Source of the DNA: M3007 sp046153695
GTDB taxonomy: Bacteria > Bacteroidota > Bacteroidia > Chitinophagales > Saprospiraceae
Assembly: GCA_046153695.1 (NCBI GenBank)
Contig: JBJXEZ010000270.1
Span: 1-42,084 of the forward strand
Direction: 5' to 3'
DNA length: 42,084 nucleotides
The translations under genes were made by a program, and so were the position numbers. Below, one piece after another: positions 31,056 through 38,891 of this stretch. Within the stretch, counting starts at the first letter, position 1. Each line of letters starts with the position of its first letter. A model generated the notes under the pieces. The model was not told the DNA's origin and made no database searches. It saw only the letters and a program-made list of their open reading frames with translations.

Positions 31056-32343
31056 CCGTTTTCGCACTCAACGGCTGTTTTTTTTAGCGATGCTGCTGCT
31101 CGCCTTGCCCGTGCTTTGTTTTTGCCAAGGGAAACAAGAATTGGAGGACAAGCGCAAAAGATTGATCCGCGAGATCGAGGTAACGGACAATTTGCTTAAA
31201 AAAACCACGCGCAGCAAAGCAGCAGCCCTCGACCGCTATGTGGCCCTTCAAAAGCAGATCGAGCGTCGGGAACGGTTGATCATAACCCTAGGCCTCGAGA
31301 TTACTGCGTCGGAAGAGGCATCGAGCCGAACCGCTGGTGTAGTACAATCGCTCACACGCGACATCACGACAATGCGAGCAGATTACGGGCAAATTGTGCG
31401 CAATGCCTATCGCCGCAAAGAAATGAGCAATCCGTTGCTGTATGTGCTGTCAGCCGATAACCTCAATCAGGCTTTCCGGCGCTGGTTGATTTTGCGCAAG
31501 TACGATCGCTATAGAAAAACACAGGCCGAGGCCATCGTGGCTACGCAACGCACGCTTTCAAAAAAAATAGAGGCGCTTGAAACCTCCCGCCGGGAGCAGG
31601 AATCGCTGCTTGCCTCCCTGCAGGGCCAGCGGACCACACTTGATGTCGAATTGAAAGACAAAGAAAGCCTGTTGAGCACGCTCAAAAAGGACGAGGGCCG
31701 TTTGCGGGATGAACTGAACCAAAAACAGACCGCTCACGAGGCCCTGAATCAGGCAATCGAGCGCGTTATTCAGGAGGAAATTCGAAAAAAAATAGCGGAA
31801 GCACGCCGCCCAGCGCCCGTGGCGATCACACCGGTTGTCACAACGCCAACGGGATCAAATCCGCCGGCAGCTCCACCCGAAGTGGCTTCCGTAGATGAAA
31901 GTACGGCGAACCTGCGAGAGGACGCATCGACAATCGCTTTTCGACAAAGCCGGGGACGGTTGCCCTGGCCCGTCGAAAAAGGCTTTGTGGCCCGCAGTTT
32001 TGGCCGGCAAAAGCACCCAACGTTGCGTAATATCGAGATCACCAACAACGGCGTGGACATCCGCACTGACGAAGACGCTGCCGTACGGGCTGTTTACGAG
32101 GGTATTGTAGCCGGTGTGCAATTCATCCCCGGTCACGATTACACGGTCATTCTCCAGCACGGCAATTACTACACCGTATATTCCAACCTGAACGAGACCA
32201 AATTGAGCAAGGGCGACCGTGTAGCCGCCAAGCAGATCGTAGGGCGTGTAAGCACCAACCCGATCACCGGTGCCTCCGAGCTGCATTTCGAATTGTGGCA
32301 TGAAAAGGAACGCTTGAACCCGACAGGCTGGATCAAAAAGTAA
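31021..32343 (+). CDS. EnvC-like murein hydrolase activator (M23/LytM)
   Basis: After a signal peptide (LFFLAMLLLALPVLCFCQG) comes a coiled coil of about 220 residues (ELEDKRKRLIREIEVTDNLL onward), a Pro/Ala-rich linker and a C-terminal LytM domain at about 320-440 (GFVARSFGRQKHP...VDIRTDEDAAVRAVYEGIV). The active site is degenerate: the HxxxD histidine is Asn342 (Asp346 kept) and the HxH motif is Glu420-Leu-His422. As in EnvC, this suggests activation of N-acetylmuramoyl-L-alanine amidases during cell separation rather than direct hydrolysis. The start is uncertain: TTG at 31021 overlaps DUF4292; ATG 31090 would shorten the signal peptide. Confidence 0.88.
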   Translation: MKSPNTTGAWSSRFRTQRLFFLAMLLLALPVLCFCQGKQELEDKRKRLIREIEVTDNLLKKTTRSKAAALDRYVALQKQIERRERLIITLGLEITASEEASSRTAGVVQSLTRDITTMRADYGQIVRNAYRRKEMSNPLLYVLSADNLNQAFRRWLILRKYDRYRKTQAEAIVATQRTLSKKIEALETSRREQESLLASLQGQRTTLDVELKDKESLLSTLKKDEGRLRDELNQKQTAHEALNQAIERVIQEEIRKKIAEARRPAPVAITPVVTTPTGSNPPAAPPEVASVDESTANLREDASTIAFRQSRGRLPWPVEKGFVARSFGRQKHPTLRNIEITNNGVDIRTDEDAAVRAVYEGIVAGVQFIPGHDYTVILQHGNYYTVYSNLNETKLSKGDRVAAKQIVGRVSTNPITGASELHFELWHEKERLNPTGWIKK

Positions 32344-32349
32344 GCTGCA

Positions 32350-33321
32350 ATGACAACCACCAACATGCACCAGTCTTTTTTGTCCATCGTTGGCGTGCTT
32401 CAGGCAAATCGCCAAACTCGTGACCTTGGTTCGTGGCTAACCGGGTTGTATCGCGAACTGAGCGAGCGATTCAGTGACTACGAATTCGTGTTGGTTAACA
32501 ACTGCTGCGATCTGGTACTTATTGACGAGGTCGTCCGGGAGTTACCGGACAATTTGCGCAAAAACGTCTTTTTACTCAACCTCAGCACGCCAGTTAGTCG
32601 TGACAACGCTCTTCTGGCTGGCCTGGACCGTGCCAATGGCGATTACGCTGTAGTGTTTGATTTTGACTTTGCACAGTCTCCCGATTTGGTGACCCAAATG
32701 TGGGAAAAGAGCCAAACGGGTTTTGACATCGTTTACCTGCGTGCTCCAGAGCGGCGCCTGGGGTGGCTGCAACGGCAGATGTACCGAGTGTTTTACGGCA
32801 TTCTGCACCGCTATTCCAACTTGCGCATTGATCCCAGAGCACACCATACGCGCATCGTCAGCCGGCGGGCGCTCAACTCCCTGCTGCGCTTGCGGGAGAA
32901 CAGTCACTACCTAAAGGCGATTTACGCGCTGGTCGGGTACCGAACCGCAGCCCTGGACGTAAGTCACCCCCTGTTACCGGAGCCGGGTGCGACCTTCGGC
33001 GAGCAGTTCCGCACATCGCTGGTTGCCATTACATCGTTTACGACATTTTTGCGCAGCCTGCTCTGGTGGATTTTTGCGTTCTCGTGCCTCGTCGCCGGAG
33101 CAGCCATTTTTAACGCCGTTTATGTCCGGGCGACAGGCGCGGATATTTTTGGTGAACAACACGCAGCCGTGCCGGGATGGGCCTATCTCGTGGTGATGAT
33201 CTCGGTGTTTTTTGCCATCACCTGTTTGAACTTGTACATCATGTCCATCTACCTGTCCAATATTTACAGCGAGATAAAAAACCGACCTTTGTATATTATT
33301 GAATCGGTAAAGCGCTATTAG
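32350..33321 (+). CDS. GT2 family membrane glycosyltransferase
   Basis: The N-terminal 220 residues are a GT-A glycosyltransferase family 2 domain (LSIVGVLQANRQTRD, FVLVNNCCDL, and the DXD-like metal site VVFDFDFAQSPDLV). Two membrane helices follow, about 235-260 (LWWIFAFSCLVAGAAIF) and 275-305 (WAYLVVMISVFFAITCLNLYIM), then the short cytosolic end seen in DPM1/GtrB/ArnC-like enzymes (YIIESVKRY). Such enzymes load a sugar onto polyprenyl phosphate. Donor and acceptor are not predictable from sequence. It begins 7 bp after the EnvC-like gene, so it is in the same operon. Confidence 0.85.
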   Translation: MTTTNMHQSFLSIVGVLQANRQTRDLGSWLTGLYRELSERFSDYEFVLVNNCCDLVLIDEVVRELPDNLRKNVFLLNLSTPVSRDNALLAGLDRANGDYAVVFDFDFAQSPDLVTQMWEKSQTGFDIVYLRAPERRLGWLQRQMYRVFYGILHRYSNLRIDPRAHHTRIVSRRALNSLLRLRENSHYLKAIYALVGYRTAALDVSHPLLPEPGATFGEQFRTSLVAITSFTTFLRSLLWWIFAFSCLVAGAAIFNAVYVRATGADIFGEQHAAVPGWAYLVVMISVFFAITCLNLYIMSIYLSNIYSEIKNRPLYIIESVKRY

Positions 33322-33340
33322 AGTATGTTGGAGCTGTTAC

Positions 33341-34291
33341 TCAATTCTTTTTGGGTTTGCCCGCGGTGCCGAGAATATTCCGCCGCGATTTCTCGTCCAG
33401 CACGGGGTTGGGGCGCGGTGCTTCTTCCTGTGAGTCGCTGAATACTTTGTCCACATATTTCCAGCGGCCTTTTTCCAATTTAAATCCGTCGTAGCTCCCG
33501 TCGGGCACGTTCATCATGCCACCGGTGTAGGCGTTCGGATAGGCGATCAGGTGGTCCATGAGGATCATTTTGTACTGCTCGTCCCAGTTCAGTTTTACTT
33601 TTGCTTCTACAGAATATTCCAGGATAACGCGCTGTTCGCCTGTTTTTCCCGCACGCTCGAACACCGGGGCACCGAACATGGGCTGCCCTTTGGCATCAAA
33701 ACTCAGTACGTCCAGCACCTTGCGTTTGTCAAAAAACGAATGCCCGTCGAAGCCGAACAGGAGGTACTTGCGTCCCTCGCGTGTATCGAAGGGGATCAGG
33801 TTGTAGTACACGGCACCGTACCAGCGGTTGGGGGGCAGTTGCTCGTGCGTGGGCAGCCCCTGCATTTCGAAGCGCCGGTCTATGAGCGGGAACAACTGGA
33901 GTGGGCCGGAATTCATCTGAATGGCGCCGTAGTGGCGGTAGGTGCTGTCGTTCACAAAAAGTTGCCAGGTGAACACGCGGAAACTGCTGTCGGGAGGAGC
34001 CAGCATTGATACATTTTTCAGCCGGTCGAACGGGTAGCGGAACGAATTTTCCACCTTGAGCGCCCGTACCAGCGCCGTGATCAGTGTTTTACAGGTCAAA
34101 AAACGGGTTTCCGCCGAGGAGTCGTTCACCACGGCATACGACAGCACGGCGAGGGTATCCTCCCCGAGGCGCAGGCGCTCGACCGCCTCGGCGGTCAAAT
34201 TTCCGGCAGGGCGCAATTTTACCTGAGCGGCCAATGGCAGGGCGCAGGCCAACAGCCCGGCAATGAAAAACAGTTTAAGGAGTCGAATCAT
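33341..34291 (-). CDS. Secreted protein of unknown function
   Basis: I do not recognise a named family. The 316-residue protein has a classical signal peptide (LLKLFFIAGLLACALPLAAQ) and no transmembrane segments after it. It contains regular blocks that look like a folded periplasmic domain: SFRVFTWQLFVNDSTYRHYGAIQMN, WYGAVYYNLIPFD, YLLFGFDGHSFFDKRKVLDVL, and RVILEYSVEAKVKLNWD. The C-terminus is basic (KSRRNILGTAGKPKKN). It is convergent with the GT2 gene, 20 bp apart. Context gives no functional hint. Confidence 0.75.
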   Translation of the reverse strand: MIRLLKLFFIAGLLACALPLAAQVKLRPAGNLTAEAVERLRLGEDTLAVLSYAVVNDSSAETRFLTCKTLITALVRALKVENSFRYPFDRLKNVSMLAPPDSSFRVFTWQLFVNDSTYRHYGAIQMNSGPLQLFPLIDRRFEMQGLPTHEQLPPNRWYGAVYYNLIPFDTREGRKYLLFGFDGHSFFDKRKVLDVLSFDAKGQPMFGAPVFERAGKTGEQRVILEYSVEAKVKLNWDEQYKMILMDHLIAYPNAYTGGMMNVPDGSYDGFKLEKGRWKYVDKVFSDSQEEAPRPNPVLDEKSRRNILGTAGKPKKN

Positions 34292-34748
34292 GGTTTTTTT
34301 AAAAAAAATACGGTTGATCTTTCTTGAAATCGAAAGAAGGCGTCACAGCACCTGGTGGAGTTTTTGGGTGTCACGCAGGGCGTTCGCAACTTTTTTGCTA
34401 AACGCAAATCAGCATTAGGCTGGTATAGTAACGGAAATGTTAGGTGAAAATGGCCGGCTCTCCGAAAAGCGTTACCAAAAATAAGTAGAGAAAGTACAAA
34501 CCCAACACACCCAAAGAAGAATACCCAGTCCGTCCCAACAAGGCGCCCTCACCCGTTTTTGACGGAAATTGCTACCTGATTGACGGAAAAAGTCACTTCA
34601 TTTTTCACTTACTTGCATTGTAATTTGAACCGTGGCATGAAGCGGGCATCTGTCTTGCCCGGTTTCGGATGCGAGGCTGTGCTTCCATCACAAAAGGAGT
34701 CCGCCGAAAATCCTTCAAAGAGCAGGCGCCATCAGACATTCATTGCTG
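34292..34748. other. Gene-free region with paired TTGACGGAAA repeats
   Basis: About 450 bp with no supportable gene. The only structure seen is a 10-nt direct repeat TTGACGGAAA at 34559-34568 and 34580-34589, starts 21 bp apart (two helical turns), which could be a regulator site for the remnant gene at 34749 or for an element now lost. Confidence 0.5.
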
Positions 34749-34922
34749 ATGCACGAATTACGGGTTCTAGTACTTGGGCTGCTTGGCATGGGCTGGGCCG
34801 ATTCCCAGTCGCACAGCCCGGAGGTGATCGCCACAGTCGGCGATCATTTCGCCAACGGGAACGCCCAAATGAGCTGGACGCTGGGCGAGCCGGTCATCGA
34901 GCGCTACGCTCCTTCGGGGTGA
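34749..34922 (+). pseudogene. Truncated N-terminus of a T9SS-secreted protein
   Basis: The 57-codon frame (MHELRVLVLGLLGMGW..., ending in TGA at 34920-34922) is a hydrophobic leader followed by SPEVIATVGDHF and QMSWTLGEPVIERY. This matches the conserved start of a common class of Bacteroidota T9SS cargo proteins, which normally continues with a LTQGF-like strand and a C-terminal sorting domain. Here the frame stops after TLGEPVIERYAPSG, and the left inverted repeat of the neighbouring ATPase begins at the last base of the stop codon. No continuation is present between the ATPase and the next gene. Confidence 0.7.
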
Positions 34923-34953
34923 GATTTGACAACTTTAAAAAATTTTCAAATCT
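34922..34953. repeat. Inverted repeat at the 3' end of the AAA ATPase gene
   Basis: AGATTTGA (34922-34929) and TCAAATCT (34946-34953) are perfect 8-bp inverted arms around an A/T-rich centre. The right arm covers the ATPase stop codon and the left arm begins at the end of the T9SS remnant. Confidence 0.6.
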
Positions 34954-36100
34954 TCCCGGCTTCGCGCCATGGAATTACCTGAAGGCCGCTGCTTCTGATT
35001 TGGGTTTCGTCACCACCATAGACTATAGTACCGCCCGATTGTTCGCTTAATTTTTTCCAATAGCGCAAGCCTTTAAAAAAAGTCTCAGAGATGGTTTGGC
35101 TGGATTTTATTTCCACTGCCTTTTGTAGGATTCCCTTATCTACAATTATGTCCACTTCATTTCCTGTGCTGTCGCGCCAATGAAAAAGGTTGGAGCGTTC
35201 ACCCTGGTTGAGCCGTGCTTTGAGCATTTCAACTACCACCAGGTTTTCAAAAAGCGCTCCCCGGAATGGGTGCAAGCGCAAGTCTTCTGGCCGGCGGATT
35301 CCAAGCAAATAACAAGCCAAGCCCGTGTCGTAAAAGTAGAGTTTGGGTGATTTTACGATCCGTTTTTTGAAATTCTGAAACCAAGGCGGCAACAGAAACA
35401 CGATATAACTAGCCTGTAAGATGCCCAACCAAGCCTCCACCGTTTTATCGGACACCCCTGCTTCGAGCGCGATATTTTGCCGATTGAGCAATTGGCCAAC
35501 GCGACCTGCGCAGAGGGCAATTGTTTTTTCGAAGGCGGCAAGATTTTCGAGGTTGCGGATAGTCCGCACATCTCGCTCAACATAAGTGCGGAGGTAAGCA
35601 GGAAACCAATTGGCAGCAGGAATACCCTCGGCCCAAAGAGCCGGATACCCACCCTGAAAAATGCAGGTGTCAACATCGTCCAATGCCTTATCCAAGGGCT
35701 TCAACTCGGCCAGGGACAAAGGCAGCAAATCCAAATATGCCACGCGACCCGCCAGTGATTGGGTCAGGCTTTGTACCAGCAAAAAATTGTTGGAACCTGT
35801 GAGCACGAACTTACCCCGGCGCGGATCATCATCCAGAATTTGTTGGAGGTAGGACAGTATTTCTGGAGTCCTTTGGATTTCGTCAAGAATCGCTCCGTTA
35901 GGGAATTGCTGTAGAAAACCTCTAGGATCCTCCAAAGCAAAGCGGCGAGAATCAGGATTTTCGAGCGAGACGTAGGGCTTTTCAGGAAAGGCAGCACGAG
36001 AAAGCGTGGTTTTCCCACTTTGCCGAGGCCCTAAAATGGCTACGGATTTGAACTGCTGAGCCAGTTCTTGTACTTTTTCAAAAGATTGTCGCGCGATCAT
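34946..36100 (-). CDS. AAA-family ATPase with DUF4143
   Basis: The 384-residue protein has a Walker A motif at residues 24-31 (GPRQSGKT), a Walker B-like segment (NGAILDEIQRTPEIL) and the sensor region FVLTGSNNFLL. The C-terminal half is a DUF4143 domain containing a winged-helix-like segment (QNIALEAGVSDKTVEAWLGILQASYIVFLL) and the terminal LFHWRDSTGNEVDIIVD block, which resembles a PD-(D/E)XK-type fold. The family is widespread, patchily distributed and often horizontally acquired; its function is unknown. Inverted repeats bracket the gene, and the truncated gene to its left ends exactly at the boundary, consistent with insertion. Confidence 0.92.
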   Translation of the reverse strand: MIARQSFEKVQELAQQFKSVAILGPRQSGKTTLSRAAFPEKPYVSLENPDSRRFALEDPRGFLQQFPNGAILDEIQRTPEILSYLQQILDDDPRRGKFVLTGSNNFLLVQSLTQSLAGRVAYLDLLPLSLAELKPLDKALDDVDTCIFQGGYPALWAEGIPAANWFPAYLRTYVERDVRTIRNLENLAAFEKTIALCAGRVGQLLNRQNIALEAGVSDKTVEAWLGILQASYIVFLLPPWFQNFKKRIVKSPKLYFYDTGLACYLLGIRRPEDLRLHPFRGALFENLVVVEMLKARLNQGERSNLFHWRDSTGNEVDIIVDKGILQKAVEIKSSQTISETFFKGLRYWKKLSEQSGGTIVYGGDETQIRSSGLQVIPWREAGKI

Positions 36101-36143
36101 ATCTTTGCAAATCTGAATTGTGAATTCGGATTTGCAAAGATAT
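36099..36143. promoter_or_regulatory. 45-bp palindrome over the AAA ATPase start
   Basis: Perfect 15-bp arms (36099-36113 and 36129-36143) flank a centre that also pairs except for one mismatch (GAATT-GTG-AATTC), so nearly the whole stretch is a hairpin. Each arm contains TATCTTTG, a perfect -7 box, pointing in opposite directions. The minus-strand box (36142-36135) is 34 nt before the ATPase ATG, and the start codon lies in the palindrome's left edge. It could be an autoregulatory operator or an mRNA hairpin that limits translation. Confidence 0.7.
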
Positions 36144-36223
36144 AGGATTTAAATTCAAGATTGCTGGGCAGAAACCTTATCTTTTTGTGTATCGTAACTC
36201 AGCGGATTAAAAATCCCGATACT

Positions 36224-38656
36224 CTAATCTCCACCAACGCGCCCCGCCTCTGTTTCCATCCCTGTACTGCGTTTTCGGGATTTCACATTGTCGTTCCCAA
36301 AACGATAACCCAGGCTCAGGCTCAGTCGGCGGCTGTCCCAACGACCTCCGCCTTCAGAATACAGTCCCTTGAAATCAGAGTATCCGTCCCAGCCAGTTTC
36401 ATAGAAAATATCATCTGCGCTGAGGCGTACATTGAGACGGTCGCGAAGGAATTTGCGCTGCAAACCGAGGTTCAGGCTCCAGCTGGATTCATGTAAAAAC
36501 ACCCCGCCCCAAACGCCTGGGCCGGAATAATATCCGGAAATTTCTCCTTTCAAACCCAGCGGCAAGTCGAAGGTGTGTTGTTGGTATATGCTGTAAGTGA
36601 ACACTTGCACATCCACCACACCACCATCGCCGTAATCGGCCTGATTGTCCAGGTGAGAGGCACTGGCGTTGAAATAAGCATTCCACCACTTTAAAATTTG
36701 CACCGGAACACTGACATTAAAGCCGATCACGGTCTGGTCTGCCAGGTTGGCCCAGGTAATCAAACCGGCACGCGAATCATCGTCGTCGGGTGCGATGAGG
36801 CGGGTAATTTGGTCTGTAGTACGGCTGTAGGCCAATTTGAAATTGTAGCGCTGCGCCATGGTATAGCCCAATTCAAGGTTGTTCACAATTTCCGGGCGCA
36901 GGAAGGGGTTCCCTTTTTCGAAGGAAAGTTGGCTGAGTTGGTTATAGAACGGATTGAGGACGTGGTAATCGGGCCGATTGATGCGCCGACCGCCGTTCAG
37001 GGCGAAGCTGTGTTTTTCCGAAAAATCCCAGGTCAACCCGGCGTTTGGAAACAAGCTCAGGTAATTGAACAATACCGGTGGCTCCTGAAGATCGGGCGAG
37101 AAGGCTTGCAGGTCGCCGCTTGCATCGGTTTGTTCTGCTCGAAGTCCAAGAGAATACTTCCACTTTTTACCCAATTCTCCAGCAAAACTCAGGTAGCCGG
37201 CATACACTTTTTCGTTGTACTTGAACAGATTAGATCGGCGAATATTGAGCACCGGGGCTCCATTGGGTTCGTCATAAAACAGAAAGGTATTGTCAGAAAT
37301 TACCTGGCTTAGTTTGGAGCCTGCGCCCAGCGTTCCGCCCCATATTTTCTCTTCGTAGTCAACTTGAAAGGTGAGGATATCAATGTCGCTGGGCGTATCG
37401 AAGTTATTGATGACCTCGGTTAACAAAACGTCTTCGGTGGCATTGAAGTAGCGATTGGGCTGATAGCGCTTGCTGTCGTTCTCGTAATTGCCGTAATCCA
37501 GGTCCAGGTTCAGGGTACGTCCTTTGGTATTGTCGAATCGGTAGTTGAGGTTGTAGGTTTCCTGGGTTCGGCGGTTGTTTTCAGTGGTGGTGGCCACCAA
37601 AATACTGTCGATCGATTCAGGCGTATTGGCCTGGGCGAGCGTGATCCGGTTAAAGCCCTTGCTGGAACGCGTATTGTTTCCCCCGCTGATCAAAAATCCG
37701 ATGGTGTGTTGGTTTGCCAGGAAAAAGTCAGCGCCGAGCCGGTAGTTGTTGTTGTCCCAATCATTGTTTCGTCGATTGATCTCGTCTTGCTCAATGCCGT
37801 TGAGCAAGCTGTAGAAGTCCATGTTGTTGAACCCTGCGCCCTGGCCGATGCTGCCTGTGCCAAAAATATTCATGCGCTTGTTCCGATAATTTCCACTTCC
37901 GCTGAGGTTGGCGCGGTGATAAACCCCTTGGCTGTAGGTGGTGTTCAGGGAACCATTTGCACCGAGATTTTTATCTCTTTTTAGCCGGATATCAATAATG
38001 CCGGCATTCCCTTCGGCTTCGTATTTCGCTCCCGGGTTGGTGATTATTTCGATGCGGTCGATCTGCTCGGCTGTGAGATTTTGGAGATAGCTGGAAAGGT
38101 CCTCGCCCATCAGGGGCATCCGTTTGCCGTCCACATAAAGCAAAACCCCTGAGCGGCCTAACACGCTGATATTGTCGTTGTTGTCCACGGTCACGCTGGG
38201 CGCTTTTCGCAACAGCGTAAGCGCGTCCGAGCCTGTGCTGTTGATGGTTCCCTCTATATTAAAGACCGTTCGGTCGGGCTTTATCTCAACCATGACCCTG
38301 GATGCGCTGACGGTCACTTCGTCCAGTGTTGTACCAGAAGCCGTGAGGATCAAAACGCCGAGATCCAAGCGCTGGTTTTCTTGCACCTGGATGCTTGGAT
38401 GTTCCAAATTGCCAAATCCCAGGGCGCTTGCTTTTAATAGATAAGTGCCGGCACTGATGCCTTTTATATCAAAAATGCCCGCTTCGTCGCTGGCTCCGGC
38501 TTTGTAGAGCTTGCCATTTTCCGCCAGGTACAAGCCAAGACTGGCAAAAGAAACGGCCTCTCCAGCTTTGCTTTGCAATTGTCCGCGAATGCTGGAACTT
38601 TGAGCCGATAAGGTAAGGGTGGCACTAAGCCACAACAGGGTTGTTACTATTTTCAT
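36224..38656 (-). CDS. Outer-membrane beta-barrel (TonB-receptor-like) protein
   Basis: The 810-residue protein has a signal peptide (LLWLSATLTLSAQ), an N-terminal carboxypeptidase-like regulatory domain at about 20-105 (IRGQLQSKAGEAVSFASLGLY), a plug domain at about 115-230 (DALTLLRKAPSVTVDNN, GVLLYVDGKRMPL, IDRIEIITNPGAKYEAEGNAGIIDI) and a long beta-barrel rich in alternating aromatic strands. It belongs to the OMP_b-brl_3-type family related to TonB-dependent receptors. No SusD partner, siderophore gene or other specificity clue is adjacent, so substrate is unknown. The protein ends with a basic, Gly-rich tail rather than the usual aromatic residue. Confidence 0.92.
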   Translation of the reverse strand: MKIVTTLLWLSATLTLSAQSSSIRGQLQSKAGEAVSFASLGLYLAENGKLYKAGASDEAGIFDIKGISAGTYLLKASALGFGNLEHPSIQVQENQRLDLGVLILTASGTTLDEVTVSASRVMVEIKPDRTVFNIEGTINSTGSDALTLLRKAPSVTVDNNDNISVLGRSGVLLYVDGKRMPLMGEDLSSYLQNLTAEQIDRIEIITNPGAKYEAEGNAGIIDIRLKRDKNLGANGSLNTTYSQGVYHRANLSGSGNYRNKRMNIFGTGSIGQGAGFNNMDFYSLLNGIEQDEINRRNNDWDNNNYRLGADFFLANQHTIGFLISGGNNTRSSKGFNRITLAQANTPESIDSILVATTTENNRRTQETYNLNYRFDNTKGRTLNLDLDYGNYENDSKRYQPNRYFNATEDVLLTEVINNFDTPSDIDILTFQVDYEEKIWGGTLGAGSKLSQVISDNTFLFYDEPNGAPVLNIRRSNLFKYNEKVYAGYLSFAGELGKKWKYSLGLRAEQTDASGDLQAFSPDLQEPPVLFNYLSLFPNAGLTWDFSEKHSFALNGGRRINRPDYHVLNPFYNQLSQLSFEKGNPFLRPEIVNNLELGYTMAQRYNFKLAYSRTTDQITRLIAPDDDDSRAGLITWANLADQTVIGFNVSVPVQILKWWNAYFNASASHLDNQADYGDGGVVDVQVFTYSIYQQHTFDLPLGLKGEISGYYSGPGVWGGVFLHESSWSLNLGLQRKFLRDRLNVRLSADDIFYETGWDGYSDFKGLYSEGGGRWDSRRLSLSLGYRFGNDNVKSRKRSTGMETEAGRVGGD

Positions 38657-38891
38657 GCTTAATATTTTGTATTAGGAATGTGCACCTAGCAGACAGCAAA
38701 GTGGGGGCATGGTTGTGGTCACGGGCGAGTTTTTCGACCAAAGAATATACCTGAATGGTTGAATTGCAGGGATCCCTGTAATTGTTGCTTCTGTATTTAA
38801 CGCGCAATACAAAACTTTAAAGTTTGCAGCGTACGAGTACCCTGTTTTAAGGATAGGAAATAAAAAGTACAATTGGAATGGTACCCTACAC
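38657..38891. promoter_or_regulatory. Intergenic region with two perfect palindromes upstream of the barrel protein
   Basis: CAGGGATCCCTG (38767-38778) is a perfect 12-bp palindrome, extended to 22 bp by flanking AATT arms with one G/T pair. AAACTTTAAAGTTT (38812-38825) is a perfect 14-bp palindrome. Either could bind a regulator of the barrel gene or help end the methyltransferase transcript. I found no good -7 box. Confidence 0.45.

Noticed and set aside
34580..35050. 156-codon plus-strand ORF overlapping the remnant and ATPase end
   Set aside because: Different frame from the recognisable T9SS remnant; half lies antisense to the ATPase and has no family features.
34922..36143. Classical insertion sequence around the ATPase
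   Set aside because: No transposase, the two inverted repeats are not copies of one another, and no target-site duplication was seen.
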